NCBI GenBank assembly: GCA_963921195.1
Contig: OY992540.1
Span: 172,579,896-172,643,895 of the forward strand
Length of the DNA stretch: 64,000 nucleotides
From: Pegoplata infirma
Taxonomy: Eukaryota; Arthropoda; Insecta; Diptera; Anthomyiidae
Direction of reading: 5' to 3'
The stretch's first letter is position 1. Every line of letters begins with the position of its first letter. The notes beneath the pieces were generated by a model that worked only from the letters and a program-made list of their open reading frames with translations, searched no databases and was not told where the DNA came from. Positions 12,310 to 23,712 of this stretch are shown in pieces. A program made the translations under genes and the position numbers.

Positions 12310-12760
12310 TATTTTTTTCTGGAAACGAACTCGGGTTCCCAAAAATGATAGATAATTTTATAATAAATTAAATATACTTAGTTATATATAACTATATAAC
12401 AGCAATATGATTTTTTAAAAATGATTGCAAAAATTCAAAAAAAGAAAAATTTTTAGTTCTAAAAAAAATAAATGCAATAAAAAAGTGTTTTCTATTTAAA
12501 AAAAATAAAAAAAATATATTTTTTTTCTGGAATCGAACTCGGGTTCCCAAAAATTATAGATAATTTTATAATAAATCAAATATAGTTATATATAACTGCA
12601 TAAAAGAAAAATATTTTTTTAAAAATGATTGCAAAAATTCCAAAAATGAAAATTTTTTAGTTCTAAAAAAATTAAACGCAATAAAAAAGTGTTTTCTATT
12701 TAAAAAAAAATAAAAAAAAAACTTTTTTTTTCTCGACTGGGCCGGGAATCGAACTCGGGT
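12310..12760 (-). repeat. Tandem units with inverted B boxes
   Basis: Three copies of a roughly 210-bp unit each carry GAACTCGGGTT preceded by GGAATC or GGAAAC, at about 12320, 12529 and 12745. Read on the minus strand these give AGTTCGATTCC. They are the inverted counterparts of the 9866-10560 units, so the two sets form arms of a larger palindrome centred near 11300. Confidence 0.65.
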
Positions 12761-13965
12761 TTCCAAAAATCATATGTAATCTTATATGATACAATAAAAA
12801 GTTTTGTATAACCATATATGTTGGCACACAAAAATAAATTTTGAAATACTGGCATATATAATTATATATGGCTAGTTGTTTGGTCAAAAAAATATTTTTT
12901 TTATACATGATTATATCAAAATATATATTCCATTACATATGCGACCATTTATAAATATATATTGAGTTTAGACGAAATTTGCGTATATATAGTACCATAC
13001 AAACACAGATATGTTATCATTTAAGACACATATAATTATATCTAATATTTTTATTGGAAATTTTTTTAGTATGGAACCATATATAGTTTTAAATGGTATT
13101 ATATTAGTCATATATAATTATACATAAATTGATACTGGATTTTTTGTTTAGTAAAGTTCTATACATAATTAGATATAAAGTCACGTATAATAATGTATGA
13201 AATCGGATTAAGTTTTATGTCCCTAGTAAAAAAGTTTTGATATAATGATATATAAATTGATACAATCATGTTAAATTATATATGAGTTTTTATATGTTCA
13301 GATCTAAATTTATCTGAGATTTATTGCGGATCCATTTTCTTATCTGAGGTTATACATAAATATATCTGACTTTATGTAATTATATAAATTTATATTAATT
13401 TATATAAAATAAGATCAAGTGGATTTAATTGGATGTGACCAAAATTCGGATCTAATTATATCATTTTTAGTATATGTGTATCTAAAATAATACATTTAGA
13501 TCAATATCTGATCCAACTCGATACAGCCAATTTTGAGATCAAATTAGATCAAAAAAGTTTTTTTTTTTACTCGGGGTGCAACGTATGATTTCATCTACCA
13601 TTTATATTAATATATTATGAACAATATAATTAGATATGATTTTATATGACATCATTTAAAAAAATTGGAAAATTTCAAAGTGAGATATAATTTTATACTT
13701 TGACTCATATAGTTGTATATGGTTTTATGAAAACATATAAAATAATATACATTTATATAAATTCCTTTTTACTCGGGCAGTCTTTTTTAAAATTTTGTTC
13801 AAATTCAAGTCGAATATAATTTGATGCAATCATATACCCGATAAGATAAACTGGATTTAATTATATATAAGTTAAACTTGATATATTTATATATGATAAA
13901 CTATTTTCAAAAATTTTCTAAGTTTTTTTAAAACATAGTCTTTTAAAGTTGTCATTTATTAACAA

Positions 13966-14040
13966 CGTCCGCTGGGTCAGAGGGTAGAGATTGCGATTAC
14001 AAAACAGTTGGTAGCTGTTCGATTCCCCCGCCGCTCGAAG
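13966..14040 (+). pseudogene. tRNA-like sequence (plus strand)
   Basis: Inverted relative of 11711-11790: CGTCCGCTGGGTCAGAGGG, the shared segment GAGATTGCGATTACAAAAC, then TGTTCGATTCC and a poly-T run. A and B boxes each have one mismatch. The stems are degenerate. The poly-T would act as a Pol III stop if the sequence were ever transcribed. Confidence 0.55.
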
Positions 14041-14222
14041 TTTTTTTTTTTTTTTTAAATAAATTTTAATTATATATATTTATATCTTAATATTGAAAAA
14101 AAATGTTTAGATAAAACTTTATCAGTTCTAAAAATAGATTTTATTGTTCGGATTAAATTATATATAGTTCTAAAAATAGATTTTTTTTTTCGGATAAAAT
14201 TTTATCTAAAGTTTTTTGTAAT

Positions 14223-14758
14223 CCCGAGTAAAAAAGAGTTATATATAGCCGTGACAAATTAGATCCCAAATATGGTGGACACAATTGTTTCAAATATTAT
14301 CTTCGGTTATCCTACAAGATCTGAACAGATAATGTTATATATAATATGATACGTAAAATGGGTCTATCTAGTTTTATCAGTTTGATCCGGACTGATACAA
14401 TATAAAATAAATTGAGACTATAAGACATAAATATATATGGTTAGATATTGCTCTACATAAAGAACATATTTTTGTATATAACGCTACATAAAGTGCATAT
14501 GATTGTACATAATATTATCCAACTTATATGACGTTATAAGGAGCAATATATGATCAGTTATAATGGTCTTAAATTATATTTAATCGTATCAGTTTTCTCC
14601 AACTGATATAATTATATAGACCCAATTCACGTATCACATTATATATGAGGTTATCCCGCTAGATCATAAAATACACCCGTAGATAATTATTAAAGTAATT
14701 GTATCCGCCATATTTGGGATATAATTAGTCATGAGTTTTTTTTCTTTTTTTACTAGGG
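14223..14758. mobile_element. MITE of the CCCGAGTAAAAA family
   Basis: Starts CCCGAGTAAAAAAG and ends TTTTTTTACTAGGG. The arms match over more than 150 bp, for example ATCCCAAATATGG near 14263 against CCATATTTGGGAT near 14708, and the ATGATACGT block near 14346 against ACGTATCAC near 14623. 536 bp, non-coding. Confidence 0.82.
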
Positions 14759-15087
14759 ATATTTTTTTTTTCTTTCGTATGAAATTTTATCTTTTTTTAT
14801 CCAGCTAAAAAAAATTTTTTTTTTTGTCTTGGTCCAATAAGATCCAACCATTTTTCGGATGAAATTGTATCCCACCGATTAAAACTGATCTAATTAGATA
14901 AACCCACTTTTCGGATCAAATTGTATCCGTCCGGTTAAAACTGATCTAATCTTAGCGATCCATTTTTCGGATCAGTGCTGATCTTTCAAATCTCGGATCT
15001 ATCAACAGATCTGGAATAATATAAGAACATATATTGCTCCATACAAAAATTTTTACTCGGGATATCATTACGAAAACTTATTCTATT

Positions 15088-16566
15088 ATCGAGGGCCTAT
15101 ATTCACAACCCTCTATCTAAAAAAACACAACTATTTCGCGTATTGTTAGAGTTTTTAAAATTCGATATTCTACAAAATATTTTTAAATCATCTACTGAAT
15201 CTCACATATAATTCGTTTTTAAAATTTTGCACTATTGGGGATTTTATGATAGATAGAGGGTTTGTTTCTTAAAAATATTAAGTACATGAATGAAAATGAT
15301 CAGATAGAGGGTTTTGCATTTTAACACTCAAAAAATTATGTTAGTAAAATCAACTGAAAATGTCAGTTAAAATAACTACTTTGTAAGTTGTTTTGGGGTC
15401 AACTACTTTTTCAGTTAAATCAACTAACAATGTTAGTTATTTTAACTGACAAAAAACAACTGACTTATATAGTAAAAACTACTTACATTTGTAGTCATAA
15501 CAACTAAAATGTAGTAAAAATAAAATAATCAATATATAATTTTTTTTCGAAAAATTTTTCAAAAAAAAAAATTGAAGACCAAATTTTTTCCAAGTTTTTT
15601 TTTAAAAAAAAAAGTTGTGAAAAATAAAAAAACGAAAATTTGTTTTTATTTTTTGGAAAAAACTTTGGAAATTTTTCAGACATAAAAAAAATAAAATTAA
15701 CTACTTTAAATAACTGTTACTACATCACAGTACTTTTTTGCTAGTTGTTCAAAAAAACGACTTAAAATAACTAACAGAAATAGTTGTTTGATATTCTTCA
15801 TACAAAAACAACTGACTTTGTAGTTGAAAACAACTAACTACTATAAAGTATACAAATAACTAACATGTAGTAACTTACATAATTTTCTGAGTGAATAAAA
15901 ATGAATTATTATGATTTCATTTACGACATCGGTAAATTTTTAACGTGATTTATTACTGATAGCGGCTTATAAAAAATTTAGAAATCGCGGTTTTGGTCCA
16001 CAGGTGCGGATTTTTAAGACAAAAATAATTTTTTTGCCGAATTCATATCAAAAGTTGACAAATTTTTGAGTATGTTATGTAAAAAATCGTAAAAAAAAAC
16101 TAAAAACACGATTTTGGTCCACAGATGCTGATCAGCATCGGGATTTTTAAGATTATGATAATGTAAACAAGACATCTAAATTTTGAGCCATATTTTTCAA
16201 AAATGTCAAACAAGAATTTTGAGAAAAAATTAGCATTAGTGGACCAAAACCGTGATTCTGGAATTTTGTTGACATATTCATGTTCAGCATGCAAAATTTA
16301 GTATGAAAACATGTAATACATGATGAAATTAAAAAAAAATATATATTAATAAATCAATTATTTGAAAAGATAGAGGGTTTTGAATATAGAAAAATTAATT
16401 GTATAAGAGATAGAGAAAACCCAAAATGCAAATAAAATAGGAAAAAAACATATTTTTGTTCTGAATTTTACGCCGTAGATGAGGGCCGTTTTACTGAATA
16501 TTTTGCCATCAAAAAGTCATTTTCGTCAAAATGGAAGATAGAAGGATTTGAATATAGGCCCTCGAT
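15088..16566. mobile_element. TIR element, ATCGAGGGCCTATATTCA ends
   Basis: Left end ATCGAGGGCCTATATTCA, followed by AACCCTCTATCT. The right end is the mirror (AGATAGAAGGATTTGAATATAGGCCCTCGAT) in pieces near 16535-16566. Inner inverted pieces include TTTTGGTCCACAG near 15991 and 16112 against GTGGACCAAAACCGTG near 16239. A MITE (15325-15893) is nested inside. No clear TSD and no coding capacity. Confidence 0.75.
15325..15893. mobile_element. CACTCA-family MITE copy A
   Basis: Starts CACTCAAAAAATTATG and ends CATAATTTTCTGAGTG. It is the inverted-orientation relative of the copies at 27875-28452 and 30907-31455, sharing the ACTAC/GTAGT-rich interior (for example CAACTAACAATGTTAGTTAT). Flanks AA/AA fit a 2-bp duplication. 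569 bp, non-coding. Confidence 0.88.
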
Positions 16567-16929
16567 ATTTATATATTTTTTTTTGAAATAATACATTTTA
16601 TTTGGTTGTATCAAAAAGTGTAGAATAATAAGAGTATTCGTCCGACAAGTAATCTACTAACAAATCTGCTTATTTCAAGAAGTTTTCTTTAATTTCTCTT
16701 TATTTTTTTCGGTTTTTCACTTTTCGATGTGTATTTTTACTTTTTTCCAATATTTTTCTCTCAAAACATGATCGAGATAATCCGATTTAAGGACCAAAAT
16801 TCCTGAGAGGATGTTCTCCGAAATTTAGCGGACGAAAACTCTTATTTGATATATTCTCTTTGGTTGTTTAAAAGTGTTGACATGAAATGACAATTTTTTT
16901 TGGTGTATTTATCTGAAATTATAGAAGAA
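16567..16929. other. Unannotated AT-rich spacer
   Basis: No gene, TIR pair or tandem repeat recognised. Confidence 0.35.
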
Positions 16930-17306
16930 AATAAGTAAGAGTGATAAATTCGACTGTGCCGAATCTTTTATACCCTTCAACATGCAAAAAAAATGCAGGG
17001 GCGTTTTCTTTTTTTCCTCTCGAAGTATATGTTTAAAACTTAATTCTTATGCTTTTTGCACTAAAGAAATACAAGTTCATCATAATTTAAACATTTTTTT
17101 TAATCCACGCCCACAAAAGGGGACGGACCGAAAAAACGACATTTTCTAATCCTCTGGGTCCAAATACAGGACTTTGAACTTCTTGTAGCATAAAAATGCT
17201 GCATTTGTTAAACAAATTCACAAAACATCATATAAAAAATTGGTATTTTCCAGAGGTTGGTTTAGTTCTTCAAGGGGGAACTTTTTTCCTCCTGATCCGA
17301 TTTTGC
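16930..17306 (-). mobile_element. HINE 3'-terminal part
   Basis: Shows ATAAGTAAGAGTG, a decayed terminal hairpin (TTCGAC-TGT-GCCGAA), TATACCCTTCAACATGC and the internal block CCACGCCCACAAAAGG shared with 6023-6385 and 52192-52865. It ends at the palindrome beginning near 17307. Confidence 0.7.
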
Positions 17307-17720
17307 GCGTTGCCAGTTTTTGTTGTAATTTGTCCCCAAAAAATCCTCAAATCGACTTTGATCATCATAACTTTTTTAATAAACGGGGGATAAGGTTTAT
17401 TTTGGTCAAATTGGATTCGTGAACATGTTTTCTGTAAGTCTGACCAATTAAACAAAGTCCAGATTCACGTACAAACAAATTATGTAGCAAAATGTTGAAT
17501 AGAAAATTGTACATCTTTTTTTTAAGCAGTCAACACATTTAAAGTTATATTACTATGAACAATTACTTTTTTTATGAATCAGTCTTATAGAAAAAATGTT
17601 CGCGAACCCAATTTGACCAAAATAAAAGATATCCGGGATTTATTTAGAAAGTTATGATAAGTTAAAGTCGATTTGGCGATTTTTTGGGGACAAATTACAA
17701 CAAAAACTGGCAACGCTGAG
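17307..17720. repeat. Palindromic insertion in a HINE
   Basis: GCGTTGCCAGTTTTTGTTGT near 17308 is inverted as ACAACAAAAACTGGCAACGC near 17698, and CCAAATTGG-type blocks near 17407 and 17609 also pair. The central 120 bp is AT-rich. It abuts the HINE fragment on the left and a MITE remnant on the right. Confidence 0.75.
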
Positions 17721-17749
17721 TGGAAAACAACAACTAATACATACTACAC
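17721..17749 (-). mobile_element. MITE remnant, left piece
   Basis: AAAACAACAACTAATACATACTACAC matches, as a short diverged stretch, the interior of the 1,071-bp CACTCA-type MITEs read in reverse. The match resumes at 23769-23815 (ACTACACAAACGAC, then GTAGTAACTGCAATAATTTT, then CTGAATG). The 17750-23768 element therefore landed inside an older MITE. Confidence 0.7.
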
Positions 17750-18289
17750 CAGGCGCGGATCCAGGAATTTCATTTGGGGGGGGAGATTTTTTTTTTACCA
17801 AAAAATCGGAAACCAACAAAGTTTGGTTTGATGGAGGGGGGGGGGGGGGGGTGCGGTATTGTGTTAATTTTTGTTACTAGTTTTAATATTGCGTAACAAA
17901 TTAAGAACCAAAAAAATATTTTTTTTTTCAAGCATTTGGATTTAGGGGAACTTATTTTACTCAAAAAATTTTTTTCACAAGGGGACCCTGTCAGTCGTAT
18001 TTACTCCCAAAATAGGACCATTATAGTCTAACAAACGTGCTTATTCACAGTTATGACTGACTATGACTGTCATAAGCCAATGTTTATGATTGAACAGTCA
18101 TAACATCAAATATTTTTCTATACAAAAAAATTAAAAAATTTTAAATTTCATTTTTATTATGACGTCAAAGCTAGTCACAACTGTGAATAGACACTAAAAA
18201 TTTTTAATTTTCGAAAACATTAATAACATTAAGCATTAATATCCGAAAAAAATAATAAAGTATTACATTTTTATGCATGTACCCTTCAC

Positions 18290-18660
18290 AAAATATCTCA
18301 GATGTTGAAACAATTTTACTACAGAAAAACTCTTAGATTCTTAAATATTTTTCATATAAAAAATAACCCTTTCAGCAAATTGTTCAGAATCTGAAACCCT
18401 TTCATATAGCAAATGTCTTAGATTTTTTAAATTTTCTGTAGAAATAATCTGAGATTTTGAGACATTCTTTCTATAAAAAAAAAATACAAATTCTGATATA
18501 TTTTTCTTATAAAAAACCTCTAAAATAATTCTCATATTTCAAAGTTATTCTCAGATTCTAAGAACTTTTTCGTATACAAAAATTCTCAGATCCTGAAACA
18601 TAATTCGTAAAAGAAAATTATCAGATACTTAAAAATTATCAGTTTTTAAAACATTTTATG
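18290..18660. repeat. Diverged TTCTCAGATTCTGA repeats
   Basis: Degenerate copies of a unit of about 34 bp built from a CTCAGATTCTGAG-like dyad and a TTTTTCTATAGAAAAA-like dyad. The family is clearest at 37680-38345 and 39085-40240, and continues here on the other side of the satellite foldback (21955-22205). Confidence 0.6.
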
Positions 18661-18729
18661 AAGAAATTTTGAATCAATTTTCTTAAAATACGAAAAATGA
18701 TACGGTTTTAACGCCATCTACACCTTTTC

Positions 18730-20058
18730 CAATTGAAATTCAGAAAAGATCAATTGTAATTCAGAAATCTCAATTGAAATTCAGAAAAGCATAATTGAAA
18801 TTCAGAAATCGTAATTGAAATTCAGAAAAGCCCAATTGAAATTCAGAAATCACAATTGAAATTCAGAAAAGCCCAATTGAAATTCAGAAATCACAATTGA
18901 AATTCAGAAAAGCCCAATTGAAATTCAGAAATCACAATTGAAATTCAGAAAAGCACAATTGAAATTCGGAAAAGATCAATTGAAATTCAGAAAAGCCCAA
19001 TTGAAATTCAGAAAAGCACAATTGAAATTCAGAAAAGCCCAATTGAAATTCAGAAAAGCACAATTGAAATTCAGAAAACCCCAATTGAAATTCAGAAAAG
19101 CACAATTGAAATTCAGAAAAGCACAATTGAGATTCAGAAATCGTAATTGAAATTCAGAAAAGCCCAATTGAAATTCAGAAAAGCACAATTGAAATTCAGA
19201 AATGCCCAATTGAAATTCAGAAAAGCATAATTGAAATTCAGAAATCGTAATTGAAATTCAGAAATCGTAATTGAAATTCAGAAAAGCCCAATTGAAATTC
19301 AGAAAATCACAATTGAAATTCAGAAAATCACAATTGAAATTCAGAAAAGCCCAATTGAAATTCAGAAAAGCACAATTGAAATTCAGAAAAGCACAATTGA
19401 AATTCAGAAAATCACAATTGAAATTCAGAAAATCACAATTGAAATTCAGAAAAGCACAATTGAAATTCAGAAAATCACAATTGAAATTCAGAATAGCCCA
19501 ATTGAAATTCAGAAAATCACAATTGAAATTCAGAAAAGCCCAATTGAAATTCAGAAAATCACAATTGAAATTCAGAAAAGCCCAATTAAAATTCAGAAAT
19601 CGTAATTGAAATTCAGAGAAGCCCAATTGAAATTCAGAAAAGCACAATTGAAATTCAGAAAAGCACAATTGAAATTCAGAAAAGCCCAATTGAAATTCAG
19701 AAAAGACCAATTGAAATTCAGAAATCGTAATTGAAATTCAGAAAAGCCCAATTGAAATTCAGAAAATCACAATTGAAATTCAGAAAATCACAATTGAAAT
19801 TCAGAAAAACCCAATTGAAATTCAGAAAAGCACAATTGAAATTCAGAAAAGCACAATTGAAATTCAGAAAATCACAATTGAAATTCAGAAAATCACAATT
19901 GAAATTCAGAAAAAACCAATTGAAATTCAGAAAAACACAATTGAAATTCAGAAAAGATCAATTGAAATTCAGAATATCACAATTGAAATTCAGAAAAGCC
20001 CAATTGAAATTCAGAAATCACAATTGAAATTCAGAAATCACAATTGAAATTCAGAAAA
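18730..20058 (+). repeat. 21-bp satellite array, left arm
   Basis: Unit AATTGAAATTCAGAAAAGCCC (written here as AATTGAAATTCAGAAA plus a variable tail GCCC, GCAC, TCAC or GATC), about 60 copies by length, with some 18-20 bp variants. Because 21 is a multiple of three and the unit lacks stops, it creates long spurious frames on both strands (KFRKAQL and SEFQLGF heptads); these are not genes. Confidence 0.95.
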
Positions 20059-20637
20059 TGTAAACAAACCAATTATTAGTCACCACTACAAACATAGACA
20101 CATTATGCAAATGCAGTACAGAAATGTGTATATGAGAGTATCTAACTTTATTCTCTTGCTACGTATTGTAGAGAGCAGACAGACAATACACTCATAAAAT
20201 GCTTAAGGTAACATTAAGTGAAACTGACTTTTTATTATTTTTCTTTAAAACTAATTTTTCATTAATGCATTTGTCAAGGTAGAGTAAATATTTTTATTCA
20301 CTATATTAATTAATTTACAAAAAATAATAAAAATTCAGTTAAACTAAATTTTACCTACAACATTCTATGAGTGTATTATTGTCTGTTTGCTCTCTACATA
20401 CAATACGTAGCAAGGGAATAAAGTTAAATACTCTCATAGTTGTCAGCATTTGTTTAATGCAGTGATGCCCAAAAAGAGAAACGATAATATTTTTTTTTGT
20501 ATTTTACGCTCTCTGCTGTTAGTTTTGTTGTTGTTCGGATTGTGTACGTGTGTTTTTGTCGATCTTTAACAAGTGTTTGGGCACCATTGGTTTAATGTGT
20601 CTATGAAGTGGTGACTCATAATTGGTTTGTTTACATT
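20059..20637. repeat. Loop of the satellite foldback
   Basis: Itself an inverted repeat: CAAACCAATTATTAGTCACC near 20066 against GGTGACTCATAATTGGTTTG near 20609, and CTTGCTACGTATTGTAGAGAG near 20156 against the CTCTCTACATACAATACGTAGCAAG block near 20390. The right half is interrupted by the MITE at 20460-20589. Confidence 0.8.
20460..20589. mobile_element. hAT-type MITE, 8-bp TSD
   Basis: CAGTGATGCCCAAA at the left against TTTGGGCACCATTG at the right; flanked by perfect GTTTAATG duplications at 20452-20459 and 20590-20597. 130 bp, non-coding. Present only in the right half of the foldback loop, so it postdates the palindrome. Confidence 0.93.
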
Positions 20638-21944
20638 TTCTGAATTTCAATTGTGATTTCTGAATTTCAATTGTGATTTCTGAATTTCAATTGGTCTTTT
20701 CTGAATTTAAATTATGATTTCTGAATTTCAATTGGGCTTTTCTGAATTTCAATTGTGATTTTCTGAATTTCAATTGGGCTTTTCTGAATTTCAATTGTGA
20801 TTTTCTGAATTTCAATTGTGATTTTCTGAATTTCAATTGTGCTTTTCTGAATTTCAATTGTGCTTTTCTGAATTTCAATTGGGCTTTTCTGAATTTCAAT
20901 TGTGATTTTCTGAATTTCAATTGTGATTTTCTGAACTTCAATTGGGCTTTTCTGAATTTCAATTACGATTTCTGAATTTCAATTGGTCATTTCTGAATTT
21001 CAATTGGGCTTTTCTGAATTTCAATTGTGATTTTCTGAATTTCAATTGTGCTTTTCTGAATTTCAATTGGGCTTTTCTGAATTTCAATTACGATTTCTGA
21101 ATTTCAATTGGGCTTTTCTGAATTTCAATTGTGATTTTCTGAATTTCAATTGGGCTATTCTGAATTTCAATTGTGATTTTCTGAATTTCAATTGTGCTTT
21201 TCTGAATTTCAATTGTGATTTTATGAATTTCAATTGTGATTTTCTGAATTTCAATTGTGCTTTTCTGAATTTCAATTGTGCTTTTCTGAATTTCAATTGG
21301 GCTTTTCTGAATTTCAATTGTGCTTTTCTGAATTTTAATTGGGCTTTTCTGAATTTCAATTGTGATTTTCTGAATTTCAATTGTGATTTTCTGAATTTCA
21401 ATTGGGCTTTTCTAAATTTCAATTACGATTTCTGAATTTCAATTACGATTTCTGAATTTCAATTATGCTTTTCTGAATTTCAATTGGACATTTCTGAATT
21501 TCAATTGTGCTTTTCTGAATTTCAATTGGGCTTTTCTGAATTTCAATTACGATTTCTGAATTTCAATTGTGCTTTTCTGAATTTCAATTGTGCTTTTCTG
21601 AATTTCAATTGGGGTTTTCTGAATTTCAATTGTGCTTTTCTGAATTTCAATTGGGCTTTTCTGAATTTCAATTGTGCTTTTCTGAATTTCAATTGGGCTT
21701 TTCTGAATTTCAATTGATCTTTTCTGAATTTCAATTGTGCTTTTCTGAATTTCAATTGTGATTTCTGAATTTCAATTGGGCTTTTCTGAATTTCAATTGT
21801 GATTTCTGAATTTCAATTGGGCTTTTCTGAATTTCAATTATGATTTCTGAATTTCAATTGGGCTATTCTGAATTTCAATTGGGATTTCTGAATTTCAATT
21901 GTGATTTCTGAATTACAATTGATCTTTTCTGAATTTCAATTGGA
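20638..21944 (-). repeat. 21-bp satellite array, right arm
   Basis: Reverse-complement array of the left-arm unit (TTTCTGAATTTCAATT plus variable tail), about 60 copies by length. The order of tail variants near the outer end mirrors the left arm, so the arms are related as whole blocks and not by independent expansion. Confidence 0.95.
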
Positions 21945-22216
21945 AAAGGTGTAGATTCTGAAACATTTTCATATAGAAAAAATTTTATTATTAGACACAT
22001 TTTAAAAGAAAAATATACATATTCAGACTCTAAGACGTTTTTCCTTTAGAAATGTTATTCGATTCTGAGAAATTTTTTGCTGAAAAAATCTTGGTATATT
22101 CTGAAACATTCTTTCAAAAGAAAAATTCTCAGTTGCTGCAGGATGTTTTCTATAGAACAGTTTTAAGACATTTTTCGTATGATAGTTTTACAATAATTTT
22201 TTTTTTACATTTAGAT

Positions 22217-22541
22217 CAATGGTTCCCAACCTTTGATTCTCGCCCCACTGGGGGCAATTTGAATGCTTCAGGGGGCAACGAGCAAATTTTTAAGATTTTG
22301 TTTTGTTAAATAAACTAAAAAAATATTATTTTAGGTTAATTATTTAGTTGACTGTTAAAAACTTTTTCTAAAAACATTGTTTAAACGATGATTTTAACAT
22401 CAAGTTTGCTTAACCACAATTAAGTTTTGAGTTTTAAAGCAAATTTGAAAAATTTACAAATTTTTCTTGAGTGTAGGGGGGACATTGTAGTTTTTTTAAC
22501 TAAAAAGTGGGGCATGGCGCAAAAAAGGTTGGGAACCATTT
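22217..22541. mobile_element. hAT-type MITE, 8-bp TSD
   Basis: CAATGGTTCCCAACCTT at the left and AAGGTTGGGAACCATT at the right, with flanks ATTTAGAT (22209-22216) and ATTTAGAG (22542-22549), one mismatch. The TIR is close to the widespread hAT terminus CAGTGGTTCCCAACCTT. 325 bp, non-coding. Confidence 0.9.
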
Positions 22542-22651
22542 ATTTAGAGTCAAGTAAGTATCAAAACAGTTTCTAAAAATAAAGTCTGGAATTTCGAAAC
22601 ATTTTTCTATAAAAATATTCAGATAATAATTTTTTCTTAGAGAATGATAAC

Positions 22652-23439
22652 CAGGGATGCCAACTTAGTGCTTTTCGCGCTAGATCTAGTGCTTTTTGAT
22701 GTGTCAAAACGCGAAAATTTTTGACCTAGTGCCAAATTAGAAAAACGCACTCACGTGGTGCTTTTTAAATTTTCAGGTTGTGCTTTTAGTACTTTTTAAA
22801 ATTATTTTTTATAGCCTCCAAACAAAGTATGGCGGTTTACTTAGTTTGTTATTTCGAGTGTACCGCATCGAAATATAAGTCGGAGACTTCACAAAGTATA
22901 TATTTTATTGATTTTTGATCGATTCAAAGACATTTTTTGAATGTCCGTCTGTCTATTTGTGAAAAGTAATATACAGTTAAAACTAAGAGCTAGACGCCTA
23001 AAATATGGAACGAATTTATAATTATGGTCAATAACTATTGGTCGTATTAAGTTCGGAAAAAGGGACAAAATCGGACTAAGGGGAAAATGTTTTCTCTTGA
23101 AGAACTAAACCAACCTCTAAAAAATGCCATTCTTTGTAGGTTTTTTTTTTGTATTTTGGTTTAATATTTGAATTCTGTTCTGGGTGAAGTTCAAAGACTA
23201 AATTTGGCTTTTGAAGTGGAAAATGCAGACCATGTAAAATTGTACAGCGATTTATATCGGTCGCTCAAAAGTTTAACCAACAAACTTATTAAAAATTTTG
23301 TTTGAATAAAAATATTTTTTTTATCTATTTAAAAAACAGCCCAGTGCCTTTTTACCCTTTTTTTCAAGCAAATTTACGCGTTTTTACCCGTTTATAAAAT
23401 TTTTGTGCGCGTTTTGCTCTCAAATAGTTGGCATCTCTG
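22652..23439. mobile_element. hAT-type element, 8-bp TSD, with HINE piece
   Basis: Starts CAGGGATGCCAACT and ends AGTTGGCATCTCTG; perfect ATGATAAC duplications at 22644-22651 and 23440-23447. The interior at about 22855-23140 carries HINE sequence in + orientation (CACAAAGTATATATTTTATTG, then GAATGTCCGTCTGTCT). 788 bp, no transposase frame. Confidence 0.9.
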
Positions 23440-23579
23440 ATGATAACTCTATTGTCATTTAACTCTATTGTCATTTAAGTTTTTCAAATGCAATTTCTCT
23501 CATTCTGAAACATTTTAAGGATTTAAAAAAAAATTTACTTCAGTACAAATAGCCTCTATTTGTTTACATCCTAGTCATT

Positions 23580-23712
23580 TTCCTTCTATCTTTGTTCCTC
23601 TTCCTTTTTCCCTTTTCTTTTCCTTTCTTTTCTTTTCCTTTTTTTTTCTTTTTTTTCCTTTCTTTTTTTCTTTTCCTTTCCTTTCCTTTCCTTTCCTTTC
23701 TTTTTTTTTTTT
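23580..23712. repeat. Polypyrimidine tract
   Basis: An almost uninterrupted C/T stretch built from CCTTT and CTTTT units; its complement gives the Lys/Glu-only frame on the minus strand, which is not a gene. Homopolymer G and C runs follow near 23724 and 23746. Confidence 0.9.

Larger units (their letters stand above)
9031..15061. mobile_element. Nested CCCGAGTAAAAA-ended elements
   Basis: CCCGAGTAAAAA starts occur at 9031, 11207 and 14223. The reverse form, TTTTTACTCGGG or a near variant, ends at 13575, 13774, 14758 and 15061. The interior is extremely AT-rich, dominated by ATATAATTATAT-like words and GATC-bearing blocks. The outer flanks align with an uninterrupted relative near 28530-28560: left ATACTACTAC, right ATATCATTAC. 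I infer that 9031 and 15061 bound the outermost layer, with 14223-14758 a clear inner copy; the other pairings are uncertain. No ORF of interest. Confidence 0.6.
18718..21954. mobile_element. Foldback with 21-bp satellite arms
   Basis: Outer ends CTACACCTTTTCCAATTG and CAATTGGAAAAGGTGTAG are perfect inverted copies. Each arm is a tandem array of a 21-bp unit (18730-20058 and 20638-21944) and they flank a 0.58-kb inverted-repeat loop. This is the architecture of Drosophila FB elements, whose arms are short tandem repeats; the repeat sequence here is one I do not recognise. No matching TSD found in the immediate flanks. Confidence 0.88.

Noticed and set aside
11711..14040. Functional tRNA genes
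   Set aside because: A and B boxes are recognisable but acceptor, anticodon and T stems do not pair.
18932..21761. Long frames encoding KFRKAQL or SEFQL heptads
   Set aside because: They are translations of the 21-bp satellite, open on both strands, with no unique sequence, start context or homology.
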